Assembly (NCBI GenBank): GCA_035496935.1
Contig: DATJED010000024.1
Location: 1 to 64,000 of the forward strand
Direction: 5' to 3'
Length of the DNA stretch: 64,000 bases
From: Pseudopedobacter sp035496935
GTDB lineage: Bacteria; Bacteroidota; Bacteroidia; Sphingobacteriales; Sphingobacteriaceae
How positions within the stretch are numbered: position 1 is the first letter of the stretch; each line of letters starts with the position of its first letter. Of the stretch, positions 33,449 to 42,853 are shown piece after piece. The notes below the pieces were generated by a model that worked only from the letters and a program-made list of their open reading frames with translations, ran no database searches and was not told where the DNA came from. Both the position numbers and the translations under genes were made by a program.

Positions 33449-34060
33449 ATGTATATCCCATCTGCAAATGCGATGAATGACCGAGATGAAATTGTGAATT
33501 TCATGAAAAGGTTCAGTTTTGCTACAATCGTATCAACTGACGGAACTACTCCGTTAGCGACTCATCTACCGTTTATTGTTGATTACAAAAATGATAAGTT
33601 GCTGTTGACCTCGCATTTTGCAAAAGCAAACGACCATTGGAAATATATGGAGCATCAAAACGTTTTGGTCATTTTCAGCGAGCCACATGCTTATATTTCA
33701 ACAGCACATTATGATAAAGAGTTAAACGTACCTACTTGGAATTATTTATCTGTTCATGTGTATGGAACAGTTGAGCTAATAAGCGATTATCAAAGAAACA
33801 TCAGTTTACTCGAAAAAACGATTGAAAACTACGAACCATCATTTGCTTTGAAATGGAATGAATTTCCTGAAGATTATAAAATAAAAATGGTAAAAGGGAT
33901 TGTCGGTTTTGAAATGACTGTGAACGATATTCAGGCAAAAAAGAAACTAAGCCAAAACAGAACGCCTACAGAAAAGGCCAACATTATTACTGCTCTTTCA
34001 AAAAGTAAGGATAACAATGAAAATTTGATCGCGGAGTATATGAAAAAGGATTTTATATAG
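33449..34060 (+). CDS. PaiB-like FMN-binding protein
   Basis: A 203-residue protein of the FMN-binding negative transcriptional regulator (PaiB) family with the split-barrel flavin fold. Family features are MYIPSANAMNDRDEIVNFM at the start, ATHLPFIVD, LTSHFAKANDHWKYME, VIFSEPHAYIS and VPTWNYLSVHVYG, the last two being the most conserved blocks. PaiB was first linked to protease and sporulation control in Bacillus; in Bacteroidota the role is unknown and enzymatic activity on a flavin is equally possible. Confidence 0.92.
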   Translation: MYIPSANAMNDRDEIVNFMKRFSFATIVSTDGTTPLATHLPFIVDYKNDKLLLTSHFAKANDHWKYMEHQNVLVIFSEPHAYISTAHYDKELNVPTWNYLSVHVYGTVELISDYQRNISLLEKTIENYEPSFALKWNEFPEDYKIKMVKGIVGFEMTVNDIQAKKKLSQNRTPTEKANIITALSKSKDNNENLIAEYMKKDFI

Positions 34061-34140
34061 CTCAGTGAATTCCTCGTTCTCCGTGGTTGAAAAAATCTTC
34101 GCTCACTGTGTAAAAATTTCTGTGAACTTTGCGGTTAAAA
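34061..34140. repeat. Decayed Bacteroidota intergenic phrase repeat
   Basis: Three related units follow one another: around CTCGTTCTCCGTGGTTGAAAA, TCGCTCACTGTGTAAAAA and CTGTGAACTTTGCGGTTAAA. They share the pattern C-T-x-x-G-T-G-x-x-C-T-T-x-G-x-G-G-T-x-A-A-A. Similar phrases are common between genes in Bacteroidota genomes. It lies between convergent genes and has no coding role. Confidence 0.5.
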
Positions 34141-34142
34141 AC

Positions 34143-34727
34143 CTACCTCTCCATCATCTTCGCAACATACTTCCCAATAATATCAAACTCAATATTTACA
34201 AAATCGCCGGGCTTAACGTTTTGCAGGTTGGTATGCTCAAATGTATATGGGATAATCGCAACAGAAAAAGTATTGGCTCCAGAATTTACAACTGTTAAAC
34301 TAATTCCGTTTACACAAACCGAACCTTTTTCAACCGTCACATTTCCTTTAGTTGCATCGTACTCAAAAGTAAAAACCCAGCTTCCGTCGGCCTCTTGTAG
34401 GTCAATGCATTTTGCGGTTTGGTCCACATGGCCCTGCACAATATGCCCGTCTAAACGGCCATTCATCTGCATACAACGTTCTAAATTTACCAGATCACCA
34501 ACTTTTAAATCGCCGATATTGGTTTTCTGTAAAGTTTCATCAATTGCGGTTACAGTATGTTCACCGTCTTTTAAATCAACCACGGTTAAACAAATACCAT
34601 TATGCGCAACAGACTGATCTATCTTTAAATCTTTCGAAATATCGGACTTAATGGTGATGTGCAAATTGCTTTGCTCTTTTTTAAGCCGGGCAATTCGTCC
34701 CAATGTTTCTATAATTCCTGTAAACAA
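34143..34727 (-). CDS. ribE: Riboflavin synthase alpha chain
   Basis: A 194-residue enzyme that makes riboflavin by dismutation of two 6,7-dimethyl-8-ribityllumazine molecules. The N-terminal signature MFTGIIETLGRI is intact; two lumazine-binding barrels are readable (about 1-88 with SVAHNGICLTV, and about 98-186 with GSVCVNGISLTVV), the duplicated S/G-x-x-x-N-G-x-S/C-L-T-V pattern of the family. No FMN riboswitch is seen and no other rib genes are near. It is convergent with the PaiB-like gene. Confidence 0.96.
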   Translation of the reverse strand: MFTGIIETLGRIARLKKEQSNLHITIKSDISKDLKIDQSVAHNGICLTVVDLKDGEHTVTAIDETLQKTNIGDLKVGDLVNLERCMQMNGRLDGHIVQGHVDQTAKCIDLQEADGSWVFTFEYDATKGNVTVEKGSVCVNGISLTVVNSGANTFSVAIIPYTFEHTNLQNVKPGDFVNIEFDIIGKYVAKMMER

Positions 34728-35066
34728 TTCAATATTTTTTAAGTGATATTTTTACAACGCAAATTGAGTAAAGCCTGTTTTATTTTTGGATTTAAAATTG
34801 CTAAGCTGTGTCAAAATAGCAGCCCAAAGTTAATTTTAATCCTGAAATATCACATACCAATGATACCAGAATATGCATAAATAAAATGTTAGAATTGTTT
34901 TTCAGAAGCGAAGTTGAAGTAAAAGGCAAAGAATATTAAGAAAAAAGTAAAAATATTTGATTAATCGGTTTACGTTAAATGTTATAATTTAGTAATTATT
35001 AAATCAATAACTATAATTTAATATATTAGCATTGCTAAAATCACGAACACAAATTAAAGGCTACTC
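34728..35066. other. 339-base divergent intergenic region
   Basis: Between the divergent ribE and GAF kinase genes. It becomes very AT-rich toward the kinase (about 34970-35040). No exact -7 box, hairpin terminator, RNA gene or reading frame was seen in it. Confidence 0.4.
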
Positions 35067-36311
35067 ATGGTTCCCAAAGTTGCAGAAGAAGTAGAACATA
35101 TAAACGATATATATAAGTTAACTTCCATCCTTTTAGAAAACAAAGAAGATTCTCTAGAACAATTATTAAAAGCAGCCTGCAAAATTTTTAAAGCTGAGTT
35201 AGGCGTAATTTGTCTGCTAAAAGAAAATAAATACATTGTAAAAAGCATTTATTCAGAACTACCTTATGAGGTTGATTTTGATGCCGTTACCAGTTTGGAA
35301 GATACGTTTTGCTTTTACGCCGTAAAGAAAGATGGGATATTGGAACTACCGGATATTGATAATTCAGCATACAAACATTTGCCCTGTTGTGATGTATTAA
35401 AGGTGAAAAGTTATATCGGGATTCCGTTGAAATTTGATAATAAAGACATTGGAACTATAAACTTTTCGTCACGAGAAGTTAGGCCTAACGGCTACAGCAA
35501 AAAAGAGCTTGATTTGTTAACTTACCTAAACCAATGGGTAAGCCTTCACCTTAACAGAAAATTTTACAAAGAAAGTTTACGGAGCAAAAACACAGAATTA
35601 GAGGCAAAAAGCAAAGCTTCCGAACTGTTGATGGAGGAAAACAACCAATTGATCCAGATATTGGTTCACGATTTAAAATCGCCTTTAAGCAATATTAAAA
35701 TGCTTTCGTATCTATTTCAGGATTTTGCCCGCGATAAGGACAGTGAGGAACTGTTAACCATTTTTAATAAAAGCTTAGATTACGTTTTTCATTTGATTGA
35801 ACAAATGGAAACGCTAAACAATATGGAAACTTTTTCTTCAGATAATTATGTGGAAGAATTTGATTTAGATGAGTTTGTGAAGACCAATTTAAAAGATTTT
35901 AAGCAGGCGGCCGAGTCAAAGTCCATTAAGCTTAATTATAATTTCAACGGAAGTAAAACGGTTATAAAAACCGATATGAATTTCTTGAAACGTATTCTTT
36001 ATAATTTGATTTCCAATGCTTTAAAGTTTTCTCCTTTTGAAAAACAGATATTTGTGAATTTAAGCCATACTGATTCCCATTTTATTATTTCTATTAAAGA
36101 TGAAGGCCCGGGCATTGGCGACGGAGAACTATCCAAACTTTTTCAAAAATTCGGGAAGTTGAACAACAGACCAACAAACTCCGAAAGCTCATCTGGCTTA
36201 GGTTTATTTATAGTAAAAGAACTATTGAAAAAAATAAGTGGCGATATAAGCGTAGAAAGCAAAGTAGGTGAAGGCAGTGATTTCAAAGTAATGTTGCCTT
36301 TTACCATTTAG
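35067..36311 (+). CDS. GAF domain sensor histidine kinase
   Basis: A 414-residue soluble histidine kinase. In order: GAF domain (about 15-165; YIGIPLKFDNKDIGTINFSS is its typical end), a short coiled coil (about 170-190), HisKA with His201 (LVHDLKSPLSNIKML), and HATPase (about 300-414) with N-box NLISNALKF, G1 DEGPGIG and G2 SSGLGLFIVKELL. The His motif is HDLKSP rather than HEIRTP, as in Bacteroidota PAS/GAF kinases. No receiver domain and no membrane segment are present, and no response regulator is adjacent. Ligand unknown. Confidence 0.93.
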   Translation: MVPKVAEEVEHINDIYKLTSILLENKEDSLEQLLKAACKIFKAELGVICLLKENKYIVKSIYSELPYEVDFDAVTSLEDTFCFYAVKKDGILELPDIDNSAYKHLPCCDVLKVKSYIGIPLKFDNKDIGTINFSSREVRPNGYSKKELDLLTYLNQWVSLHLNRKFYKESLRSKNTELEAKSKASELLMEENNQLIQILVHDLKSPLSNIKMLSYLFQDFARDKDSEELLTIFNKSLDYVFHLIEQMETLNNMETFSSDNYVEEFDLDEFVKTNLKDFKQAAESKSIKLNYNFNGSKTVIKTDMNFLKRILYNLISNALKFSPFEKQIFVNLSHTDSHFIISIKDEGPGIGDGELSKLFQKFGKLNNRPTNSESSSGLGLFIVKELLKKISGDISVESKVGEGSDFKVMLPFTI

Positions 36312-36390
36312 CAAAAGCAGAGCTCCTCGTTTTTTTCAAATTCCACATTGGCTAAATTATCCACAATTTACAACGGGTAACATTAATTTT

Positions 36391-36398
36391 TAACTTTG
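36391..36398 (+). promoter_or_regulatory. -7 promoter box of mutS
   Basis: TAACTTTG matches TAnnTTTG exactly; TTTA lies 20 bases upstream (36367-36370), one mismatch from TTTG. The predicted start near 36405 leaves a leader of under 20 bases before the TTG start codon. Confidence 0.6.
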
Positions 36399-36421
36399 CA
36401 TTTCTAAAAACCACAAACTCC

Positions 36422-39034
36422 TTGGCAAAAAGCAAAGATAAAGAGACTCCTTTAATGACCCAATACAACCAGATAAAGGTTAAATATCCGGGTGCATTGT
36501 TATTATTTAGAGTGGGCGATTTTTATGAAACTTTTGGCGAGGATGCCGTTAAGGCCTCTCAAATTTTAGGAATTGTACTTACAAAAAGGGCCAACGGGTC
36601 CGCATCTCATATCGAGCTGGCAGGTTTTCCGCATCATTCCATAGAAACCTATCTGCCTAAATTGGTAAGGGCGGGGCAAAGGGTAGCCATTTGCGATCAG
36701 CTGGAAGATCCAAAATCTGTAAAAGGAATTGTAAAACGTGGCGTAACCGAACTGGTAACGCCCGGCGTTGCTTATAGCGATAATATTGTTCAGCAAAAAT
36801 CCAATAATTACTTAGCCTGCCTACACTTTGAAAAACAAACTGTGGGCGCTTCTTTTTTAGATATTTCTACTGGCGAGTTTTTGGTGGCGCAGGGCAGTGC
36901 GGAATACATTGATAAACTTTTGCAGGGTTTTAAACCCAGCGAAGTCATATTTTCAAAGACAAAATCAAAAGATTTTGCAGAAGCTTTTGGAACTAGCTTT
37001 TACACTTATACGCTTGACGATTGGGCTTTTACAGCGGATTATGCACAGGAAACTTTGCTCAAGCATTTCGAGGTAAAATCGCTTAAAGGTTTTGGTATTG
37101 AGCGTTTAACTTTGGGGATTGTAGCGGCAGGCGTGGCGCTGCATTATTTAGGCGAAACCGAGCACCGCCAATTACAGCACATTAGCAATATTTCCAGAAT
37201 TGAGGAAGACCGCTACATGTGGCTAGATAAATTCACCATCAGAAATTTGGAGTTAATTGGCTCAAATAACGAAAACGCCAAAACTTTAATTGACGTTTTA
37301 GACCATACTTCTTGCGCAATGGGCGCCAGAATGTTGCGTAAATGGATGGTGATGCCGCTCAAAAACGAAAAACCTATTCAGGAACGGTTGGCGGTTGTTG
37401 AATTTTTTTATAAAAACGCTGAACTGAGAAATCAGCTTCAGGGTTATATTAGGCAGATTGGAGATTTAGAACGTTTAATTTCGAAAATCGGTCTGCAGAA
37501 AACAAATCCGAGAGAAATTATTCAGCTAAAAAAAGCTTTAATAGCAATTGCGGATGTTAAACTTAATTGCGAAAACGTTGATCAGGAAGCGGTAAAACGA
37601 ATTGCCGAACAGATAAACCCCTGCTCATCTATTAAAGAAAAAATTGAAACTGAATTATATCCTGATCCGCCGGTGGCGTTAAATAAGGGAAAAGTAATGG
37701 CTGATGGTTTAAATGAAGATTTAGACCGTTTACGGAAAATAGCTTTTGGGGGCAAGGATTACTTGCTGGAACTGCAAAAACGTGAAGCCGAACTCACCGG
37801 AATTACATCTTTAAAAATAGCCTTTAACAACGTTTTTGGTTATTATTTAGAGGTTTCCAATACACATAAAGATAAAGTTCCGCAAGAGTGGATCCGTAAG
37901 CAAACTTTGGTTAACGCCGAGCGTTACATTACACCCGAACTTAAAGAATACGAGGACCAGATTTTAGGAGCCGAGGAAAAGATATTGGCTATTGAATCCC
38001 GCTTATTTAACGATTTAGTGGCAAGTATAGCCGATTTTATAAAGCCTATTCAGCTAAATGCTTATTTAATTGCACAACTGGATGTGTTGCTCTGCTTTGC
38101 CGAAACTGCTCAAAAAAACCATTATGTAAAGCCGAAAGTGAGCGATGATAAATTGCTGGATATTAAAGGTGGACGGCATCCGGTAATTGAACGGCATTTG
38201 CCTTTGGGCGAAGAATACATAACCAACAGCGTTTACCTGGATAACGATTCGCAACAGATCATCATCATCACGGGGCCAAACATGGCTGGTAAATCTGCTT
38301 TGTTGCGCCAAACAGGTTTAATAGTTTTAATGGCGCAAATGGGCAGTTTTGTGCCTGCAAAAGAAGCTTCCGTAGGGATTGTTGATAAAATTTTCACCAG
38401 AGTAGGAGCGTCTGATAATTTATCATCAGGCGAATCAACTTTTATGGTTGAAATGAACGAAACGGCTAGTATCCTGAATAATTTATCAGACAGAAGTTTG
38501 ATTTTGTTGGATGAAATCGGTCGAGGAACTTCAACCTACGATGGTATTTCCATTGCTTGGTCCATTGCCGAATATCTGCACAATCATCCATCGGCGAAAG
38601 CCAAAACCCTATTTGCCACGCACTACCATGAGTTAAACGAGTTGAGCAATTCCTTTAACCGGATAAAAAACTTCAACGTATCCGTAAAGGAAGTAGGCAA
38701 TAAGGTGATTTTCTTACGAAAACTTGTTCCCGGCGGTAGCGAGCATAGTTTCGGGATTCATGTGGCTAAAATGGCGGGCATGCCTTCTTCGGTTTTAAAA
38801 AGAGCCAACGAGATTTTAGTGCGTTTAGAGAATGAAAGAACTGGCGGAGAACATGTGAAAGCCAGTTTAATGAAAATGCAGAAACAACCTGTGCAACTGC
38901 AAATGTTCTCTTTAGAAGATCCGGTTTTAATAAAAATCAGAGATGTTTTAAATAATTTGGATGTAAATACGTTAACTCCGGTAGAAGCTTTAATGAAACT
39001 GGATGAAATTCAGAAGGTTTTAAAAAAATCTTAA
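36422..39034 (+). CDS. mutS: DNA mismatch repair protein MutS
   Basis: An 870-residue mismatch recognition ATPase. The N-terminal domain has the mismatch-wedging Phe and Glu in GDFYETFGEDA; connector, lever and clamp domains follow; the ATPase has Walker A GPNMAGKSA (618-626), ESTFMVEMNETA, Walker B LILLDEIGRGTSTYDG and FATHYHEL. The start is TTG at 36422, giving MAKSKDKETPLMTQYN as in relatives; the ATG at codon 12 would cut into the conserved TPLM block. The C-terminal part (about 800-870) is shorter on tetramer features but normal for the phylum. No mutL is adjacent. Confidence 0.97.
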   Translation: MAKSKDKETPLMTQYNQIKVKYPGALLLFRVGDFYETFGEDAVKASQILGIVLTKRANGSASHIELAGFPHHSIETYLPKLVRAGQRVAICDQLEDPKSVKGIVKRGVTELVTPGVAYSDNIVQQKSNNYLACLHFEKQTVGASFLDISTGEFLVAQGSAEYIDKLLQGFKPSEVIFSKTKSKDFAEAFGTSFYTYTLDDWAFTADYAQETLLKHFEVKSLKGFGIERLTLGIVAAGVALHYLGETEHRQLQHISNISRIEEDRYMWLDKFTIRNLELIGSNNENAKTLIDVLDHTSCAMGARMLRKWMVMPLKNEKPIQERLAVVEFFYKNAELRNQLQGYIRQIGDLERLISKIGLQKTNPREIIQLKKALIAIADVKLNCENVDQEAVKRIAEQINPCSSIKEKIETELYPDPPVALNKGKVMADGLNEDLDRLRKIAFGGKDYLLELQKREAELTGITSLKIAFNNVFGYYLEVSNTHKDKVPQEWIRKQTLVNAERYITPELKEYEDQILGAEEKILAIESRLFNDLVASIADFIKPIQLNAYLIAQLDVLLCFAETAQKNHYVKPKVSDDKLLDIKGGRHPVIERHLPLGEEYITNSVYLDNDSQQIIIITGPNMAGKSALLRQTGLIVLMAQMGSFVPAKEASVGIVDKIFTRVGASDNLSSGESTFMVEMNETASILNNLSDRSLILLDEIGRGTSTYDGISIAWSIAEYLHNHPSAKAKTLFATHYHELNELSNSFNRIKNFNVSVKEVGNKVIFLRKLVPGGSEHSFGIHVAKMAGMPSSVLKRANEILVRLENERTGGEHVKASLMKMQKQPVQLQMFSLEDPVLIKIRDVLNNLDVNTLTPVEALMKLDEIQKVLKKS

Positions 39035-39035
39035 C

Positions 39036-39614
39036 ATGACGTTAACCAAATTAGGAATACAAATCAAACCTCATACCTTCACATTTCGAAGATTCTCAAT
39101 ACCCATTACGCTATACACAATACTGCTACTCACTTTTACCGCCTGTAAATCTAAAAAGAATTTAAGTTCCAAAAATAACTTTGAAAAACCCAGCAATAAA
39201 ATAGCTAATAAATACGCCAATGCTATGGATGTTTCAAAAAAGCATATCAAAAACGGTAATCTTTACGGTTTTATTGATGATTGGGAAGGTACAAAATATC
39301 AATTCGGTGGCTTAACAAAACGCGGTATTGATTGCTCTGGCTTGGTTTATCTCATTTATAAAGATGTTTATGGAAAAGAAATTCCACGGATGACCAGCCA
39401 ACAAGTGGACATTATAAAGCGAAAATACGAAAGCCAACTAAAAGAAGGCGATTTAGTGTTTTTTGATTTCGATGGCAAAAAGTTTAGCCATGTTGGACTT
39501 TACCTGCAAAACGGTTACTACGTACATGCCAGCACCAGAAAAGGGGTGATGTTGGAGAAACTCAGAAATCCTTATACCTATAAATATTTCTCCAGAGGTG
39601 GTAGCGTAAAATAA
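39036..39614 (+). CDS. NlpC/P60 (C40) peptidoglycan endopeptidase lipoprotein
   Basis: A 192-residue protein. It begins with a long N region and the lipobox LLTFTAC (Cys37). The NlpC/P60 domain (about 78-190) has the catalytic Cys100 in GIDCSGLVYLIY, His152 in SHVGLYL and His164 in YYVHAST, the usual Cys-His-His set. It should cut gamma-D-glutamyl-diaminopimelate bonds in peptidoglycan from the outer or inner membrane surface. The gene starts 1 base after the mutS stop codon, so the two are probably co-transcribed, although functionally unrelated. Confidence 0.93.
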   Translation: MTLTKLGIQIKPHTFTFRRFSIPITLYTILLLTFTACKSKKNLSSKNNFEKPSNKIANKYANAMDVSKKHIKNGNLYGFIDDWEGTKYQFGGLTKRGIDCSGLVYLIYKDVYGKEIPRMTSQQVDIIKRKYESQLKEGDLVFFDFDGKKFSHVGLYLQNGYYVHASTRKGVMLEKLRNPYTYKYFSRGGSVK

Positions 39615-39623
39615 TTAATCAAT

Positions 39624-40097
39624 TTACGCGATTGCGAAATGATTAACTGTTTTTTGCTGCTTTATGCGTTCTCTCAAAAATTCCTTGATTTCCCAGCGTT
39701 TTTGTTTATTGGCAATCTTATCAAGCTGTAAAATAATTTTTTCTTGATCTTTGGTGCTAAAAACAATCTTTGAGAAATGAGTTTCAAAATATTCTATCAG
39801 TTCAAATCTTAAACAAATCTCCTCGTCCAGCTTATCTTGCTTAAATGTAATTTCATCGTTGTTGATTAAGATGAAATGTTTTGACGATTCGGCCGAAAGC
39901 CGATATAAACTTAGAAACGCTGGAAAAGAACAGGTAAATAAAATGAGATAAGTGCTTGTTTCGGTGATGATTTGATAAAAATGGAATGCTAGCGAAATAC
40001 AGATAAGCAAACTACTAGCCGTTAAAATTACGTAATAATTGTTTTTGGAAAGCAAACGTTCATCGCATTTAATGTAGATAGTTTTTTCAGTTTTCAT
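39624..40097 (-). CDS. Hypothetical membrane protein with PH-like domain
   Basis: A 157-residue protein I cannot name. Two adjacent hydrophobic helices (about 24-41, YVILTASSLLICISLAFHF, and about 49-65, YLILFTCSFPAFLSLY) are followed by a cytosolic strand-rich part (KHFILINNDEITFKQDKL, IEYFETHFSKIVFSTKDQEK) that looks like a bacterial PH/YcxB-type domain, and a basic helical end. It is convergent with the NlpC/P60 gene. Function unknown. Confidence 0.65.
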   Translation of the reverse strand: MKTEKTIYIKCDERLLSKNNYYVILTASSLLICISLAFHFYQIITETSTYLILFTCSFPAFLSLYRLSAESSKHFILINNDEITFKQDKLDEEICLRFELIEYFETHFSKIVFSTKDQEKIILQLDKIANKQKRWEIKEFLRERIKQQKTVNHFAIA

Positions 40098-40247
40098 ATT
40101 TTAAGGTTCGGGTGTTTTTCTTTTTACGAAAGCCGTTTCCTTAAAGTTTCATTTATTTTTATAAGTGTTTAAAATTTAAGCAGTTCATACGATATATTGT
40201 TGCGTTGTGATTTTTATTCCGATTAGTAGTAGATGAGAAGCAGGTTT

Positions 40248-40706
40248 TTAGTCAGCGTTGTAATCCGGCAACTCTTCTAAAAACTGGTAACTATTATTTT
40301 CATAATCAATTGCGCAACAATAATGTTGTAAGCCATTACTAACTACCAGGTATTTCACCTTGTGAACCATGTTATAACGGGCCGCCTGGTCAAAAACATC
40401 TTGTGTAATTTTAATCGAATTCGCTTTGCATTCCACTAAAACCTGTGGAGTTCCGCTTTTATCAAAAATCAAAATATCTGTCCGTTTTTGTAATTTGTTT
40501 AATCTTAAACCACCTTCTAATTTGATTAACGTTTTGGGATATTTTTTCTGAATAATTAAAAACTGCACAAAATGCTGGCGCACCCACTCTTCGGGCGTTA
40601 ATACCAAATCTTTTTTTCGTAGTTCATCAAAAATTAAAATTACAGTATCTTTTTGATGTAATTTAAAAGGGTAAGGAGGCAAGTTTAGCGCAACCGGTTT
40701 AAACAT
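40248..40706 (-). CDS. Stand-alone HsdR_N-like (PD-D/ExK) protein
   Basis: A 152-residue protein matching the N-terminal nuclease domain of type I restriction HsdR subunits, here without helicase or partners. The nuclease core is readable: Arg-Thr-Asp in KRTDILIF and Glu-Cys-Lys in QVLVECKA form the D...E-x-K motif. I prefer the ATG at 40706 (MFKPVALNLPPYPFKL); an upstream ATG adds ten residues that reach toward the divergent holA. Short proteins of this type are common beside holA in Bacteroidota and are probably housekeeping nucleases or structural remnants, not restriction enzymes. No hsdM or hsdS is present. Confidence 0.82.
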   Translation of the reverse strand: MFKPVALNLPPYPFKLHQKDTVILIFDELRKKDLVLTPEEWVRQHFVQFLIIQKKYPKTLIKLEGGLRLNKLQKRTDILIFDKSGTPQVLVECKANSIKITQDVFDQAARYNMVHKVKYLVVSNGLQHYCCAIDYENNSYQFLEELPDYNAD

Positions 40707-40775
40707 TTTGCTAAAATAGCTTAGAATTTTCAACATTCTAATTTTTAAAAACTAATATTTATAATTTAGCAAACA

Positions 40776-41780
40776 ATGACAGCACCAGACATTATCAAAG
40801 ACATAAAAGCCCGAAAGCTAAAACCCATTTATCTGTTGCATGGCGAAGAAAGCTATTACATAGATTTAATTAGTGATTGTTTAGAGGAAAATGTATTGTC
40901 TGATGCCGAAAAAGGCTTTAACCAAACTGTTTTATACGGGAAAGACACCGAAATGATGACGGTTTTAAACGCGGCGAAACGCTATCCAATGATGAGCGAT
41001 TATCAATTGGTGTTGGTAAAAGAAGCGCAGGAACTAAAGATTGATAAAGCCGCAGAACAATTTCAGGCCTATTGCGAAAACCCTTTAAAAAGTACCGTTT
41101 TGGTGCTTTGCCATAAATATGGGAAGTTTGATAAGCGTAAAAAAGTTTATAAAATTCTTGAAAAAAACGGCCTGGTTTTCGAATCGGCGAGCATTTACGA
41201 GAACAAAGTTCCAGCTTGGATAGATGATTTTATTAAAAACAGAGGCTATCACATTAACCCAAGTGCTTCTGCTTTGCTGGGCGAATATTTGGGCAACGAT
41301 TTAGGTAAAGTTGCCAACGAACTTGAAAAACTGATGTTAAATGTACCGAAAGGGCAGGAGATTGGCACCAAAGAAGTTCAGGACAATATCGGCATCAGTA
41401 AAGAATATAATGTTTTCGAATTACAGAATGCCCTCGCCCGTAAAGATGTTTTTAAGGCAAACCAAATTATCAATTACTTTGAAGCTAACCCAAAAGCTAA
41501 TCCTTTTGTGTTGATTTTAGGTAATTTAAGCGGTTGGTTTACTAAGATTTTAAAATATCATTATGTCAAAGATAAATCGCAAGCCACAAAAGAACTGGGC
41601 GTAAATCCGTATTTTTTAAAAGACTATGAAATGGCCGCAAGAAATTACAGTTTAGGGAAAACTTTCGATGTGGTTTCTTTATTAAGAGAATATGATTTAA
41701 AATCAAAAGGAGTGGACAGCACCGGAAACACCGAAGCCGGAGCTTTGCTAAAGGAACTGATTTATAAAATCATACATTAG
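40776..41780 (+). CDS. holA: DNA polymerase III subunit delta
   Basis: A 334-residue clamp-loader subunit that opens the sliding clamp. It has the HolA-type N-terminal domain (KPIYLLHGEESYYIDLISD), a degenerate AAA+ fold without a Walker A, the LVLVKEAQ-type strand (YQLVLVKEAQEL), the middle domain (ALLGEYLGNDLGKVANELEKL) and the C-terminal helical domain (FELQNALARKD, LLREYDLKSKGVDSTGN). Length equals the family norm. A (TTAG)13 microsatellite begins 3 bases after its stop. Confidence 0.94.
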   Translation: MTAPDIIKDIKARKLKPIYLLHGEESYYIDLISDCLEENVLSDAEKGFNQTVLYGKDTEMMTVLNAAKRYPMMSDYQLVLVKEAQELKIDKAAEQFQAYCENPLKSTVLVLCHKYGKFDKRKKVYKILEKNGLVFESASIYENKVPAWIDDFIKNRGYHINPSASALLGEYLGNDLGKVANELEKLMLNVPKGQEIGTKEVQDNIGISKEYNVFELQNALARKDVFKANQIINYFEANPKANPFVLILGNLSGWFTKILKYHYVKDKSQATKELGVNPYFLKDYEMAARNYSLGKTFDVVSLLREYDLKSKGVDSTGNTEAGALLKELIYKIIH

Positions 41781-41783
41781 GTT

Positions 41784-41836
<53 letters not shown>

Positions 41837-41865
41837 ACTTGTAGCTCGAAATATCTAGTTTTTTA

Positions 41866-41952
41866 TTCAATCCTTCAAAATTCACTCATTCAAAAATTCA
41901 CCATTATATAAGTATTATTCACTCATTCAAAATTCAATCCTTCAATCATTAT
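41866..41952. repeat. Imperfect TTCA-x-TCATTCAAA repeats
   Basis: Several copies of TTCAATCCTTCAAAA and TTCACTCATTCAAAA alternate here. The same phrase in reverse complement (AATGAGTGAAGG) appears at 19227-19238 and 22717-22728. It is a low-complexity intergenic family without a reading frame. Confidence 0.6.
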
Positions 41953-41960
41953 AATAAACC

Positions 41961-42365
41961 ATGCAATATTTCCTCGTAAAATCAGAGCCTTTTAAATACA
42001 GTTGGGAGCAGTTCAATAAAGATGGCAGAACGTTTTGGGACGGTGTTCGTAATTATCAGGCCCGCAACAACCTCAAAGAAATGAAAGAAGGCGATTTGGT
42101 GCTTTTTTATCACAGTAACGAAGGGAAAAACGTAGTGGGAATTGCCAAAGTAGTGAAGGAATTTTACCAAGACCCTACAACGGATGACGAACGTTGGGTG
42201 GTGGTTGATTTAGCGCCGGTTGAAAGCTTGAAAAATCCGGTAGCATTAGAAACCATTAAAAATGATGAGCGTTTAAAAGATGTTTCTCTAGTGCGCCAAG
42301 GTAGGCTGTCTGTAATGACTTTAAAAGCCGAGGAATTTGATCGGATTGTTGAGTTGGGTTCGTAA
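41961..42365 (+). CDS. EVE domain-containing protein
   Basis: A 134-residue single-domain protein with the PUA-like EVE fold that reads modified bases. The family features are clear: QYFLVKSEPFKYSWEQF at the start, TFWDGVRNYQARNNLKEMKEGD, LVLFYHSNEGKNVVGIAKV and the end RQGRLSVMTLKAEEFDRIV. It is the ordinary housekeeping (thymocyte nuclear protein 1-like) form, not fused to a restriction module. A small lipoprotein gene follows after 11 bases. Confidence 0.94.
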   Translation: MQYFLVKSEPFKYSWEQFNKDGRTFWDGVRNYQARNNLKEMKEGDLVLFYHSNEGKNVVGIAKVVKEFYQDPTTDDERWVVVDLAPVESLKNPVALETIKNDERLKDVSLVRQGRLSVMTLKAEEFDRIVELGS

Positions 42366-42376
42366 AGAAGTTCAAA

Positions 42377-42775
42377 GTGAAAAGTTCAAAGGTTAAAGTT
42401 TTTCTGTCCGTTTCCATTTTCTGGCTTTTGGCGGGTTGTTCTTCCGGAGTAAAGCAGGAGGATTTATTGGGTCGCTGGAATTATGTTTCTTACGAATATG
42501 TAAATAAATCTCTGAATAAGCCCTTGGCAAATATTTCGGTTCAGAAACCATATATCGAATTCATCAAAAATGGCAAATGTAAAATTGTTTCTAGCGGCAA
42601 TGTTTTATCCGAAGGGAATTATTATCTCGAAAATAAAATCATCCGTTATACTGAAAATTTGCCCGGCGGACAAAAACGAGCCATTCCTTTTTTGATTAAG
42701 TCATTAACAAAAAACGAACTGGTTTTTCAAACTATGGACGCAGAGGTGAAAGTGATTACTGCAATTAGGAATTAA
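42377..42775 (+). CDS. Small hypothetical lipoprotein (lipocalin-like)
   Basis: A 132-residue lipoprotein with signal KVFLSVSIFWLLAGC (lipidated Cys21). The mature part begins LLGRWNYVSYEY and continues with strands PYIEFIKNGKCKIVSSGNVLSEGNYY-like, the pattern of lipocalin-like 'DLLGRW' proteins in Bacteroidota. The start is GTG at 42377, 11 bases after the EVE gene; an ATG giving the signal peptide is not available. No ligand can be named. Confidence 0.75.
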   Translation: MKSSKVKVFLSVSIFWLLAGCSSGVKQEDLLGRWNYVSYEYVNKSLNKPLANISVQKPYIEFIKNGKCKIVSSGNVLSEGNYYLENKIIRYTENLPGGQKRAIPFLIKSLTKNELVFQTMDAEVKVITAIRN

Positions 42776-42853
42776 GCTTCTCCATTCAATAAAAAGCGAA
42801 TTAATTTAATAATTCAGTCTGCTATTTATAATTTAGGGCTTTATTACAAAATT

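Noticed and set aside
34065..34617. Plus-strand frames overlapping ribE
   Set aside because: Antisense to a complete riboflavin synthase; the first part comes from an intergenic phrase repeat.
40248..40706. Possible type I restriction system because of the HsdR_N-like protein
   Set aside because: No helicase domain, hsdM or hsdS is present; the protein is a stand-alone short form next to holA.
41961..42365. EVE protein as part of a modified-DNA defence system
   Set aside because: Single-domain form with housekeeping-like length and no nuclease or McrB-type gene nearby.
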